A stretch of 16,367 bases of DNA from positions 1-16,367 of the forward strand of contig CATPCO010000361.1 in the NCBI GenBank assembly GCA_955652925.1, read 5' to 3'. A model generated the notes under the pieces. That model did no database searches, was not told where the DNA came from, and saw only the letters and a program-made list of their open reading frames with translations. The DNA is from an uncultured Xanthobacteraceae bacterium. Lineage in GTDB: Bacteria; Pseudomonadota; Alphaproteobacteria; Rhizobiales; Xanthobacteraceae. The translations under genes were made by a program, and so were the position numbers. Below are positions 6,315 through 15,800 of this stretch, one piece after another (the first letter of the stretch is position 1; every line of letters begins with the position of its first letter).

Positions 6315-7286
6315 CTACTCCTCACGTCTGCGGTCCGGCAGGTCGCCGATCCGCATGTGCTCCAGCGCGCGATCCGCAAAGTACGGGATAAATCCATAGC
6401 CAAGGAGCCGTTTGCGCGCGGCCGCGATCTTGTCGGGCGAATCAAGGTATTCGACCGCGAATACCGGCTTTCCGGCATGGGTCAGCAGTTGCAATAGCCT
6501 CACATTCGCGTCAATCGATTGCGGATCATTGGGGCGATTGTCCTTGGATTCGCCAAACAGAAGGTCTTCCTTTCCCGCGCCGTCGATCACCGCGCGATAA
6601 TCATTATCGGCGAGCAATTCTTCTCCGTTCTGCGGCACGATGAGAAATCCGGGCTTGAGCGCTCGTGCATGTACCGCAAGCGCGCTGACAAAAGCGATCA
6701 TTTGAGAGCGGGCATCGGGGTTGCGCGTGGTCATGTCGGCAAACTCGTCGACCTTGTCGAGATAAACTCCGTCGAATCCGTTTTTGATGATGCGATCGAG
6801 ATAGCTGTTCTCGCCTTTGAAGATGATCTTTTGCCAATCGTCCATCCAATAACGGACCCCGTAATTGCCGCGCCATTCACGGTTCTGGGGCCCGCGCCAG
6901 CTCGGCGCGAGCAGGCCGAAGAACCAGCCCCAATACCATCTCCAATAATAGCGATATGTCTCGGCCTCCCCGATCGAGAGATAGGCGAGCACGATTCGCC
7001 GGCTGCCGTCGGGCTTGCGCTTGAGCCTGTTCACTTCGGTGGCGGTCAAGGCCTGATCGTCGCTTCCGGTGCGGGAATAGTCGATCACGATCACGTCGTA
7101 GGGAACGGCAGCGAGCTCGTCGGGGTCGAGATTCTGCAGCTGGTAGCCCCAACTCTTGGCCTGCGCCAAAAGCTGGGCAGGCCTTAAGTCTCCTGCTGAC
7201 ACTTGTGCGAGCGCCGTGCCGTTTGAGATTATGCCCGCGACGGTCAGCAACAGAGCGCAGCAAAGCACGAAATGTATTCTGGACAT
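6315..7286 (-). CDS. Secreted GH114/TM1410-like glycoside hydrolase-fold protein
   Basis: Predicted exported TIM-barrel protein of the endo-alpha-1,4-polygalactosaminidase/TM1410 family (GH114-like). From ATG 7286 (323 aa), residues 1 to about 27 are a signal peptide ending TALA before QVSAG. Family motifs follow: PYDVIVIDYSR near 62-72, RRIVLAYLSIGEAETYRYYW near 96-115, the acidic GFDGVYLDKVDEFAD near 170-184, VPQNGEELL near 217-225, and EDLLFGES near 240-247. Asp177 and Glu246 are candidate active-site acids by position. An unusual Trp-rich run (WRWYWGWFFGLLAPSW) lies at about 115-130. The frame stays open far upstream to 7790, but that part overlaps the AlkB gene and has no family similarity. 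ATG 7295 is a possible start three codons earlier. Substrate unknown; amino-sugar exopolysaccharide is the family precedent. Confidence 0.85.
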   Translation of the reverse strand: MSRIHFVLCCALLLTVAGIISNGTALAQVSAGDLRPAQLLAQAKSWGYQLQNLDPDELAAVPYDVIVIDYSRTGSDDQALTATEVNRLKRKPDGSRRIVLAYLSIGEAETYRYYWRWYWGWFFGLLAPSWRGPQNREWRGNYGVRYWMDDWQKIIFKGENSYLDRIIKNGFDGVYLDKVDEFADMTTRNPDARSQMIAFVSALAVHARALKPGFLIVPQNGEELLADNDYRAVIDGAGKEDLLFGESKDNRPNDPQSIDANVRLLQLLTHAGKPVFAVEYLDSPDKIAAARKRLLGYGFIPYFADRALEHMRIGDLPDRRREE

Positions 7287-7502
7287 CGGCCCCATGCCCT
7301 TGCGCAAACGGGACGCATCGACGCCCCGCCTCATCTGCTTCACGTGCCACCAGAAAGTGCAAAAATCGCGGCGCGACAAAAGCCCGCGCGCAAATCGGAA
7401 AAATGCGGGATAGAACCGTGCTTTCAGGTGAGAAGCCAGGCTATATGAATGCTGCGAGGGTGGAGGATGAACGTCCCGGGCTGAATATCGACCTTCCGCT
7501 GA
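7287..7502. other. Divergent intergenic region between the GH114-like and AlkB genes
   Basis: About 216 bases that should hold the promoters of two divergent genes. I found no strong inverted repeat or clear -35/-10 pair. A 29-codon ORF at 7445-7534 overlaps the AlkB start but shows no recognisable features. Confidence 0.4.
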
Positions 7503-8132
7503 ATGCAGTCTATGCCGGAATCGAGCTCGATTGATTTGTCGGGAGAATGCACCAAACGCAACGTCTTGCCCTATGATGGTTACGCCTATCTGATCGACGA
7601 CACAGAGGGCGCGTTCACGTGGCCGCAAATCGCTGCGTGCCTCGCCGAAACCGTGCCTTGGCGGGTTGAGATCGCGCACCTCTTCGGCCGCAAGATGCCG
7701 GTCCCCAGGATGACAGCATGGTTCGGCGATGCCGATTACACCTACAGCGGCATCCGTCATCGAGCGGCAGCGCTTCCGCCGATTGTTCAATGGCTGCGCG
7801 AGCGGGCCGAGAGCCTCTCTGGCGCAGCATACAACTCAGTTCTGCTCAATCTCTATCGCACCGGCGCCGACAGCGTCGGGTGGCATAGCGATAATGAAGC
7901 AGGTCTTGGGGATTGCCCGACGATCGCGAGCTTGTCGCTTGGTGCGACACGACGGTCTCAGTTTCGGCATCGCACAGCAAAGGAAACGGTTACGCTTGAG
8001 CTCAGAGAGGGGCACTGGCTCATAATGGCAGGCGAGACCCAACGCTTCTGGGTCCACCAGGTGCCGAAGACGACGGCGACTGTCGGGCGCCGCATCAATC
8101 TTACCTTCCGGCGCATGATTGAAGCGCGCTAA
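7503..8132 (+). CDS. AlkB-family Fe(II)/2-oxoglutarate dioxygenase
   Basis: Probable DNA/RNA dealkylation repair enzyme that removes alkyl lesions (for example 1-methyladenine) by oxidative demethylation. In the 209 aa reading, the catalytic core is complete: LNLYRTGADSVGWHSDNE at about 115-132 carries iron ligands His128 and Asp130, HQVPKT holds the third ligand His185, and GRRINLTFR holds Arg197 and Arg203, which match the 2-oxoglutarate-binding Arg pair of E. coli AlkB. PRMTAWFGDADYTYSG near 68-83 is the substrate-lid region of the ALKBH2/3-like bacterial branch. An in-frame TGA directly precedes ATG 7503, so the start is there or at ATG 7512; neither has a strong ribosome site. No Ada or other alkylation-response gene lies nearby. 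Confidence 0.93.
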   Translation: MQSMPESSSIDLSGECTKRNVLPYDGYAYLIDDTEGAFTWPQIAACLAETVPWRVEIAHLFGRKMPVPRMTAWFGDADYTYSGIRHRAAALPPIVQWLRERAESLSGAAYNSVLLNLYRTGADSVGWHSDNEAGLGDCPTIASLSLGATRRSQFRHRTAKETVTLELREGHWLIMAGETQRFWVHQVPKTTATVGRRINLTFRRMIEAR

Positions 8133-8197
8133 TAGCGCCAGAGGGTTCGCGCACAAGCCATAGCCCGCCCGCAACGGACCGTACGCTGCGCATTAGT

Positions 8198-9307
8198 TTA
8201 CAGCGAGAAGTCCGTCAGCCGGGTCGCATTGACCATGAATGGAATAATGCGCGCCGCGGCCGAGGGCAGGGTCCTGGCCATGACGGCGCTCAGGCGCTGT
8301 CCAGCAGAGGTGCTTATGGCCAAGTTGCCGGCCTTTGCCCATATCATCTGCCGACGTAGTCTGGCTGTCACGGTATGCTGAAACTCATTTGCAGGCGTCC
8401 CGTTGAGAATTGCACGAGCAGCGGCAATGCCGGAATGAAGAGCGATGGAAATACCATCCCCCGTATACGATGGAATGACTGCCAGCTGATCGCCGATCGG
8501 GTAAATTGATCGGGAGATAACTCGCTTACGCACGAAGCCGTACGGAATAGCCGAAACGGCAACAGGCTTTTCCCACAGGGGCTGCGTGTGTGCGAGCACC
8601 TTGCCATAGAAATCGGATTGGACAGAAAGGTACCTCGTCTGGGCCTGCCACGCAGCGCCGGTCTTCTTTAGCAATTCCCGTTCCATCACCCAGCAGATCG
8701 CCACAGTTTCCCGCTCGACGAGGCACGCCCCAGCATATCCGCCCGGAAAAATGGTCAGGTGTACAAGATTGCGCAGCATTGCCGCAGTCGCGGGGCTCAC
8801 GCGCAAATGCAGCTTGAACGACGTCATCGATCCATGCGGGCGCATGCAGCCTCTGAGATCGTGCTTTCCTGTCGCCAGGACCACGCTGGCCGCGCGAAAT
8901 TCTTTCCCTGATGCATGCACTACGATTGGCTTCTCGCTAGCATCCAGAGCTGTCACTGTGACTCCACGCACCACCTCGGCGCCTGCATCCTGCGCAGCCC
9001 GGAGCAAGGCTTCATCCAGGCAAAAGCGCGAGAGCCCTGCGGCGGTAAATGGGAGGGCGATGCGGGGGACTTGGACGCCGCACGCAAAGCTCAGTGCTGT
9101 GATTTCAGTCGCTTCCAGCGCCCAAATGTCCACGCCAAGGTCTGAAATAAGATTGCGCGCGTCCGCGCTGATGAATTCGCCACAAACTTTGTGGTGTGCA
9201 GTGCGAGTCTTCTCCAGCAACATCACGCGGCGACCCTTGCGTGCAAGCTCGATGGCGCAAGCTGCCCCCGCTGGCCCGCCCCCCACAATAATGCACGGCA
9301 GTGGCAA
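8198..9307 (-). CDS. FAD-dependent oxidoreductase (geranylgeranyl reductase/SrsC-like)
   Basis: 369 aa flavoprotein with no signal peptide. The FAD Rossmann motif is at the N-terminus (IIVGGGPAGAACAIELARKG at about 6-25, acidic Glu32), followed by KVCGEFIS near 40-47, a VVLATGKHD motif near 142-150, and the second FAD motif YPIGDQLAV...YTGDGISIALHSG near 269-293. This order is that of group A flavoprotein monooxygenases and geranylgeranyl reductases. An in-frame TGA four codons upstream leaves TTG 9307 as the start; there is no ATG before the dinucleotide motif, and GAGG lies upstream of the TTG. It is the last gene of the PKS operon. By analogy with SrsC of Streptomyces griseus it may hydroxylate a phenolic ring; reduction of prenyl or polyketide double bonds is the alternative. 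Confidence 0.88.
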   Translation of the reverse strand: MPLPCIIVGGGPAGAACAIELARKGRRVMLLEKTRTAHHKVCGEFISADARNLISDLGVDIWALEATEITALSFACGVQVPRIALPFTAAGLSRFCLDEALLRAAQDAGAEVVRGVTVTALDASEKPIVVHASGKEFRAASVVLATGKHDLRGCMRPHGSMTSFKLHLRVSPATAAMLRNLVHLTIFPGGYAGACLVERETVAICWVMERELLKKTGAAWQAQTRYLSVQSDFYGKVLAHTQPLWEKPVAVSAIPYGFVRKRVISRSIYPIGDQLAVIPSYTGDGISIALHSGIAAARAILNGTPANEFQHTVTARLRRQMIWAKAGNLAISTSAGQRLSAVMARTLPSAAARIIPFMVNATRLTDFSL

Positions 9308-9333
9308 AGCCTGACCTCATGCCTCCACGATAA

Positions 9334-9861
9334 TTAAGCCCCTTGTGGCGCTTGGGCTGAACAGGCGCGCCCCGTCGCCCAGGCAAGCGCCGCGTTCTCT
9401 GTATGAATGCGAATCGCCAGCACAATTCCATTGAGCGCAAGGAACACTCCCGCAAAGCTAGGGAGGCCTAACGCCAGCGGCACCACAATGATCTCGCCGG
9501 TCACAATTACATAATTAGGATGGCGCAATAGCCGATATATGCCAGTCGTAACGAGCGGGACACCAGGGACGACAATGATGCGCGTCGTCCATCTCCGCCC
9601 GAGACTCGCAAGCACCCACAACCGGCCAAGTTGAAGCAGGACGAAGGCCCAGAGATAAAGCGGATCGACAGGGCGACCAAGTCCCAGCCCCCATAGGCCG
9701 CAAAGCCAAGCGGCATGCATCCCCACCATCACCGGGTAGTGGCCCCGTCCGAATTCGATGCCGCCCGCTGCCAGAAGCCGAGAAGTGTTGCGCGCCGACC
9801 AGGCGAGCTCACCGATACGCTGCAGGGTCAGAAAGCCAAGCAAGAACCCGGCGCTGTTCAC
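9334..9861 (-). CDS. ICMT-family membrane methyltransferase (SrsB-like)
   Basis: Small integral-membrane S-adenosylmethionine-dependent methyltransferase of the isoprenylcysteine carboxyl methyltransferase family; 175 aa from the GTG at 9861. Hydrophobic segments occupy roughly residues 4-17, 45-62, 67-85 and 120-150. The C-terminal signature is intact: TTGIYRLLRHPNYVIVTGE with the RHPNY motif, then RIHTENAAL with the R-x-x-x-E motif. The GTG overlaps the PKS stop codon as GTGA and has AAGGA seven bases upstream, so translation is coupled to the PKS. Proteins of this family next to type III PKS genes (SrsB in Streptomyces, BpsB in Bacillus) O-methylate alkylresorcinols or alkylpyrones; the role here is inferred from that. 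Confidence 0.88.
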   Translation of the reverse strand: MNSAGFLLGFLTLQRIGELAWSARNTSRLLAAGGIEFGRGHYPVMVGMHAAWLCGLWGLGLGRPVDPLYLWAFVLLQLGRLWVLASLGRRWTTRIIVVPGVPLVTTGIYRLLRHPNYVIVTGEIIVVPLALGLPSFAGVFLALNGIVLAIRIHTENAALAWATGRACSAQAPQGA

Positions 9862-9873
9862 CCATCCATCCTT
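9858..9873 (-). promoter_or_regulatory. GTGA stop/start overlap and ribosome site coupling PKS and methyltransferase
   Basis: The PKS ends ATGGATGGGTGA; the last four bases GTGA combine its stop with the methyltransferase start. AAGGA at 9869-9873 lies inside the PKS coding sequence, seven bases before the GTG. This decides the methyltransferase start in place of the TTG at 9909 and implies matched translation of the two proteins. Confidence 0.8.
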
Positions 9874-12800
9874 GCTTCGAGCGAAGGCGGCGACTTGGCA
9901 AGACCACAAGACTGGTCAGGGTGGCGCCTATTCAATTGCTCTGCCGTGTGTGCGGCCAATGACTTGATGCTCGCGCCTTGCATGAACGTCGTGAGGGGAA
10001 TATTGATGCCGAAATCGGCGCTGATGCGGTTGCGCACGTCCACGGCGATGAGCGAATCCAGCCCCAGATTGCGTAGTGGCTGCTGCGTGTCGATCCGTAT
10101 CGGCGAGGCGCCAATTGCTCGCGCCAAGCGATCACGAAGATACACCTCCAAGAGTGGCGGACGCGCCGCCCCATCCGCCTGCAGAATGTCGCGCACGTGG
10201 GAGGCCACCGTCGAGCCGCCGTCCCTGGCGTTGTTTCCGACTGCCAATTCGGCAAACCGTGCGGGAACGCGTGAGCCCATCAGTCGCATGACGTCGTTCC
10301 ACTCGACTTTCGCTACTGCGACCTGCACGGCATTGCTGGACATGAACTCGTCGAGAGCGTCGAGCATCGCAGCGGCGGGGATCGCCGTCACGCCGAGACG
10401 AGCCAGTCTCGCGGCCGTCTCCTGATTATTCGCCACGTGTCCAACCTCGCCCACCGAACCCCAATTGATTGTGAGAGCGGGAAGCTCAAGCGCACTGCGG
10501 TAATACGCCAGAGCATCGAGGAATGCATTGCCGGCAACGTAGTTCGCCTGCCCGGGACTTCCGACGATGGAGGCGATTGACGAAAACATCACGAAGAAAT
10601 CGAGCGGGCAATCGGTCGTCAGAACGTGGAGATTCCAGGCGCCGATCATTTTAGGCGCCATTGCTTTCCACATCCGTTCCTCGGACAGGTGTTCGATCGG
10701 CGCATCGTCCAATACCATGGCGGCATGCACGATGCCGCGCAATGGACCCATGGCGCGCTGCACATCCGCGATGACCTGTTGCACCTGACTGCGGTCGGCA
10801 ATGTCTGCTTGACAAACCATGACCTCGGTGCCCCCCTGTCGCAAGGCCTGCAATGCAGCCTGCGCGGATGGCGACGGCACGCTTCGACCCAGCAGAACCA
10901 AATGACGCGCTCCGCGTCGTGCGAGGCGGGCCGCAACAGCCAATCCGAGACCTCCCAAACCACCGGTGATCAGATAACTGGCGCCGGGATCTATTGTGAG
11001 ATTGGACGTGGCTTTATCGACGTGGACCCCCGCGGTGTCCTGCATGGAGACGATCAACTTCCCGACATGCTTTGCCTGCGCCATATACCGAAAGGCGTCC
11101 GCAAGATGCGCGGCCGGAAAAACTTGATGCGGAAGCGGCCGCAAATCACCGTTCTCAAACCTCTCCATTATTTCGCTTAGCAGCAATCGGGCAAGCTCCG
11201 GTCGCTTCTGGAAGATGGTGTTCAAATCCACAGCAAACAGAGAGATGTTCTTGCGCAGTGCCCGCATTCCAATCCGACGATTGCGGTAGATGTCGGCCTT
11301 GCCGATTTCAATGAAGCGCCCGTATGGTCGAAGAATAGAGAGGCTCTTCTCGATTGCCTCGCCCGCAAGCGAATTGAGCACAAGATCGACCCCCTCCCCT
11401 GCGGTGAGCTCCAACAATTCGTCGCCGAATTCGAGGCTGCGCGAATCCATCACATGCGAAACGCCGATCGCCGCCAGGAGATTCCGCTTCTCGGGCGAGC
11501 CGGCGGTCGCAAACACAATGGCGCCTGTCTTCAACGCCAACTGCACGGCCGCCAATCCGACCCCTCCGCTAGCGGAATGGATCAGCACCCGCTCTCCCGG
11601 CTGCAGGCTTCCCAGCGTGTGGAGTGAATAGTAAGCGGTCATAAAGGCGGCGGGAATTGTCGCAGCCTGCTCCAAGCTCAGCCGGTGGGGCTTGAGCGCC
11701 ACGCATCGCGCATCGACTGTTACATGACTGGCGAAAGTGCCGCCTGCGAAAGCAACAACCTCGTCTCCCGCTTTGAGGCCGGAAACTGCGTCACCAACCG
11801 TGATCACACGGCCGGTGCATTCGAACCCGAGGACCCCCCCGGAAGGATCGTCCTCGACGGCGTCCCTGGGCAGCATGCCCGTGGTCAGCATCAGATCCTT
11901 GAAATTGAGGCCAGCCGCTGCCACCTCGATTTCGACTTGATGCGGCATTGGTGGCGTACGCGCGAGAGGTCGCGCCGACAGCGAGTCCAACAGCCCCGAC
12001 TGCTGCAGTTGCATGCGGAAAGGTTGCAAGCCCGCTTCCATCGGCGCGGAGGCCCGGTACGTGGTCGGCGATACGGGCACGAGGCGGTGCAAGTAGCGCG
12101 CCTCGCCCTGCAAGCGGATCTCATCTTCCGCGTGATCTCCAGCATTCAATTCGTCCGCAAGATACGCGATCTCCTCTTCGGAGCAGGTCGTCAAATCGAT
12201 GAGGCGGCAGCGCAGGTGCTGATACTCGTTCATGAGCGCCCTGCCGACACCCCACAGTGGAGACTGCGTCAACTGAATTGACTCGGCTCCATTCTCGATC
12301 GCTTGTGCCGAACGCGTGATAAGCCACAGAGTTTCGATGACGAGGCCATCGGTTGCGGCGATTGCCTGCATGAGATGAATAATCCCGATACACCCCAGGT
12401 TCGCTGATGATCTCAGGGACTCACTCGTCATCCTCTCGGAAGTGTCGCTGTCGAGGGTCCAGAGATGAGCGATGCCTGCGAGACGCGGAGCCTGCCTGCT
12501 GACATGTTCCATCAAGCACCGCACATCGTCGGGATTATCGGCACGAACGCCAAAGGTGGATTCGTCGAATTGCAGGAATTCGGTGCTGTGGCGCACTTCA
12601 ATGACACGGTCGCCGCGGTCTCGAAGCTGCCGTGCGAGCTTGTCCCCAGCGCTGTCGCGCCCGCCAATGCCTCGATCGGAAAAGACCAACCACGTTTTCG
12701 GCTGTTCGGAAGCCGGCCGCGTCAATGCGGGCGCTAAAGACAGTTGTGAAGCACGCGCGAGGATCACCGAATGTTGCGCGCGGTGGGAATCCGGGCAATC

Positions 12801-15800
12801 GGCGAAGCAGAGCGCGGAATCGAATCCGGTCTCGCAAAGAAGGGCCTGCCACTGCTTTGCCGAGAGACACGGTCCGTCAGTTCGCAGATCGCCGTCCTCG
12901 AACAACCACCAGCCTTTCAGTAATCCAAAAATCGACGTGACATAGAGCCACGGGCGGGTTAACTCCAGAAGCAAGAGCGTGCCAGAGGAGGCCAGCAGGC
13001 GCTTCACTTGTCCGAGCGTATTGCGAATGTTCCGCGTTGCGTGCAGGACGTCGGCGGCAATAATGAGATCATAGGAATTTGCGGGAAAGCCCTGCTCGAC
13101 CGGATCGAGCTCGATATCAAGGGCCCGATACTGCACGAACGAATAGCCAGCGAACTTCTGCTGCGCGCGGGCCGTGAAGCGCAACGAAATGTCTGTAAAG
13201 ACATATTCGGCACAATATTCCGACAGGATCGGAAGGACGTAGCTCGTCATGCCGCCGGTTCCGCCGCCGATCTCCAGAATTCGCAGGGTTTTGCCCGCGG
13301 GCAGGCTGCGTACAGTCTCGCTGAGGACCTTTTGAACCAGCAGATTGCTCGGGCGAAATGTCAATGAATTCTGATAAAAAAATTCCGTCTCCGTGAGCGA
13401 GCCCTCCGGGAAGATGAGGTTGAGAGGATCGGTATCGCCGCTCAGCACGGTGGCGAGGCTCTCCCCGCAGCGACGCAATAGCATCAGTTCGGCATGACAC
13501 TCCGGAAACTCATCCCATGATGTTTTCCAAAGTCGCAGTGGGTCGCCCGCACCGGCAACTTCGCATGGGTTCAACTCCTGCAAAAACCGCTGAACTAATC
13601 GCTGATATTGCGGCGCTACATCAGATTGGCCCCCGGCGGCTTGATGCACCGGGGTGCAGCCCAGCTCATGCAGGGCACGATGGATGTAAGCGAGGGCAAG
13701 CGCGCGCGATGCAGCTTCAAACTCGTTCTGAAAGCGAGAGCGATCGAACCGCCGCCACAAATCTTTGCTGGCCTCGTTTAGAAACGGCGCAAGCCCTTCG
13801 GGCGACGGAAGGTGATGTGAGCAGCGCGCGTGGCCGGCCGCGGGCCGAGGGGCTGCAGTCCACCGATATTCATAACAGGCGGTAGAGTTCACTGAATGCG
13901 CGAACTTGCCGACGGCTCGGAAAATAAGCCCTCGCACCTCGACGAGAGGGTTGCCGGCCGGATCAACGACTTGGACATCCAAGTTGAGCTGCGTCCTGCT
14001 ACACTCTCTCAGCCGGACGTGAGAAAATAAGCGCGACGGCAGGCAGGCCTGAAAGCGGACGCGTCCGACCTTTACGGGCACGAAAATTGCGTGTTCTGCA
14101 TTCAAGATGTCGACCGGTAGAGTTGCCAATGTCGGTTGCAGGCACGCGTCTAGAACGGCCGGGTGCAATCGATAGTCGGATATTTGTCCGTCCAGGCCGC
14201 TTGGTACATTTATCTCGGCGAGCGCCTCGCGCTCGCCTCGCCATAACTTTGCAATCCCACGGAAGCTTGAGCCGTAATCCAATCCCCGGCTGGCCAGCAA
14301 GGCATAAAAATCGTCTCGATCTACCTGATCGAGACACCGCTCCTGAATTTGTGCGATATAGATGGTTGTAGGCGTTTGCTGACTGGCTTTCCGTACACAG
14401 CCGTGCGCATGGCGATCCCAAGAACTTTCGGCATCGCGGCTACGCACGTGCATCTCGAAAACGCCCGAGCCGGCATCGAACGTTACCTCGGCGTGGTGCG
14501 CTGCGGTTTGATCAATATCCAGAAATTTTTCAAATTCCACTTCCTCCAACACGCAAGGCGTGGGACCGAAAATTTCTTGCGCCGTCGCGAGTGCGGCTTC
14601 GATATATCCCGTACCGGGAAATACGGTTAAGCCGCCGATCCGATGGTCTTCCAGATAACTCAAACTTGCGGTGCCGAGCTCCACCTGCCAGCGCGGCCGC
14701 GGTCCGTCGAGCCGATGTCCAAGCAGAGGGTGAACAGGCTCGCCCAGGCGCAGCCGGCGCATAAAATCGGCTTCGCGCCAATGGCTTTCCACCTGGAACG
14801 GATAGGATGGCAGCTTGATCGCTGACGACTCGGCTGGAAACAGCTTGCTCCAGGCAATTTCGGCCCCGGCGCAATATAGTTGACCGAGCGATCCCAGCAG
14901 CGTCGCTTGCTCGCGAGCCTCCCGGCGCAGTGAGCACAGCGCCATTCCTTGAGTTGATTTCTCATTCAAGCATTCGCCGATGTCGTGTCTGAGGACGGGA
15001 TGCGCACCGATCTCGAGGAACAGCCAGCGCCCCGCTTTGATGATTTCGCTCATCGCATCCCGGAACAGCACCGGTTGTCTGATATTTCGATACCAGTAGC
15101 GCGCATCCAAATCCGCCCCTGCAAGAGCGGTGCCGGTCACGGTGGAGAAGAATGGTATCGACGCGGGTCGCGGCCGGATGCTCCGCAAGCAATCGATCAA
15201 CTCTGTTTCAAGCTGCTCCATCAGCTGGCTGTGGTACGCGACTTCTACACGCAAGCGACGGCTAAACAGACCCGCCGCGGTCAGCGTCTTCTCGATCTCG
15301 CCGAGAGCACACGCCTTGCCGGATAGCGTTACGGAGCGACGGCCGTTGTCCGCCGCGACCGACAATGTGCCGGCGTGGCGTTCCAGCAGGCGCTCGGCGT
15401 CCTCACGCGAAATCTCAGCCGCAAGCATCGATCCCTGCCCGGCGGTGCGAGCTTGCAAGCGGCTGCGGTGAAACACGACCTGGACGGCTTCCGCCAGGGA
15501 CAGTGCTCCGCAAATACACGATGCGGCCACTTCACCCACGCTGTGGCCGACTACGGCGGCGGGTTCGACAGCCCAGGATCGCCACAGCGCGGCAAGTGCG
15601 ATCTGGAGCGCAAAGATCGCCGGCTGAGCGATGTGTGTTTCCTGGATCCGTGAATTGGTTTGGTCCGCGATGATCTCGTCCAGCAGCGACCAGCCGGCAA
15701 GCAGTCTGAAGATCTCGTTTACCTCCTCGACAGCGCGGCGATAGACCGGCTCTTGCGTCAAGAGCTCGTGTCCCATTGCCCACCATTGCTGGCCCATCCC

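Noticed and set aside
7445..7534. 29-codon ORF overlapping the AlkB start, possible leader peptide
   Set aside because: No ribosome site at a sensible distance and no regulatory motif; ORFs of this size are common by chance in GC-rich DNA.
7287..7790. Long upstream extension of the GH114-like reading frame (to an ATG at 7790)
   Set aside because: It overlaps most of the N-terminal half of the AlkB gene on the other strand, has no family similarity, and would bury the clear signal peptide that starts at 7286.
8033..8055. GAGACCCAACGC...GGGTC resembling the repeat near cutA
   Set aside because: It lies in conserved AlkB coding sequence (GETQRFWVHQ) and only part of one arm matches, so it is a coincidence.
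11685..12281. 198-codon + strand ORF inside the PKS
   Set aside because: Antisense to the ER and pseudo-KR regions; composition of a frame shadow with no domain.
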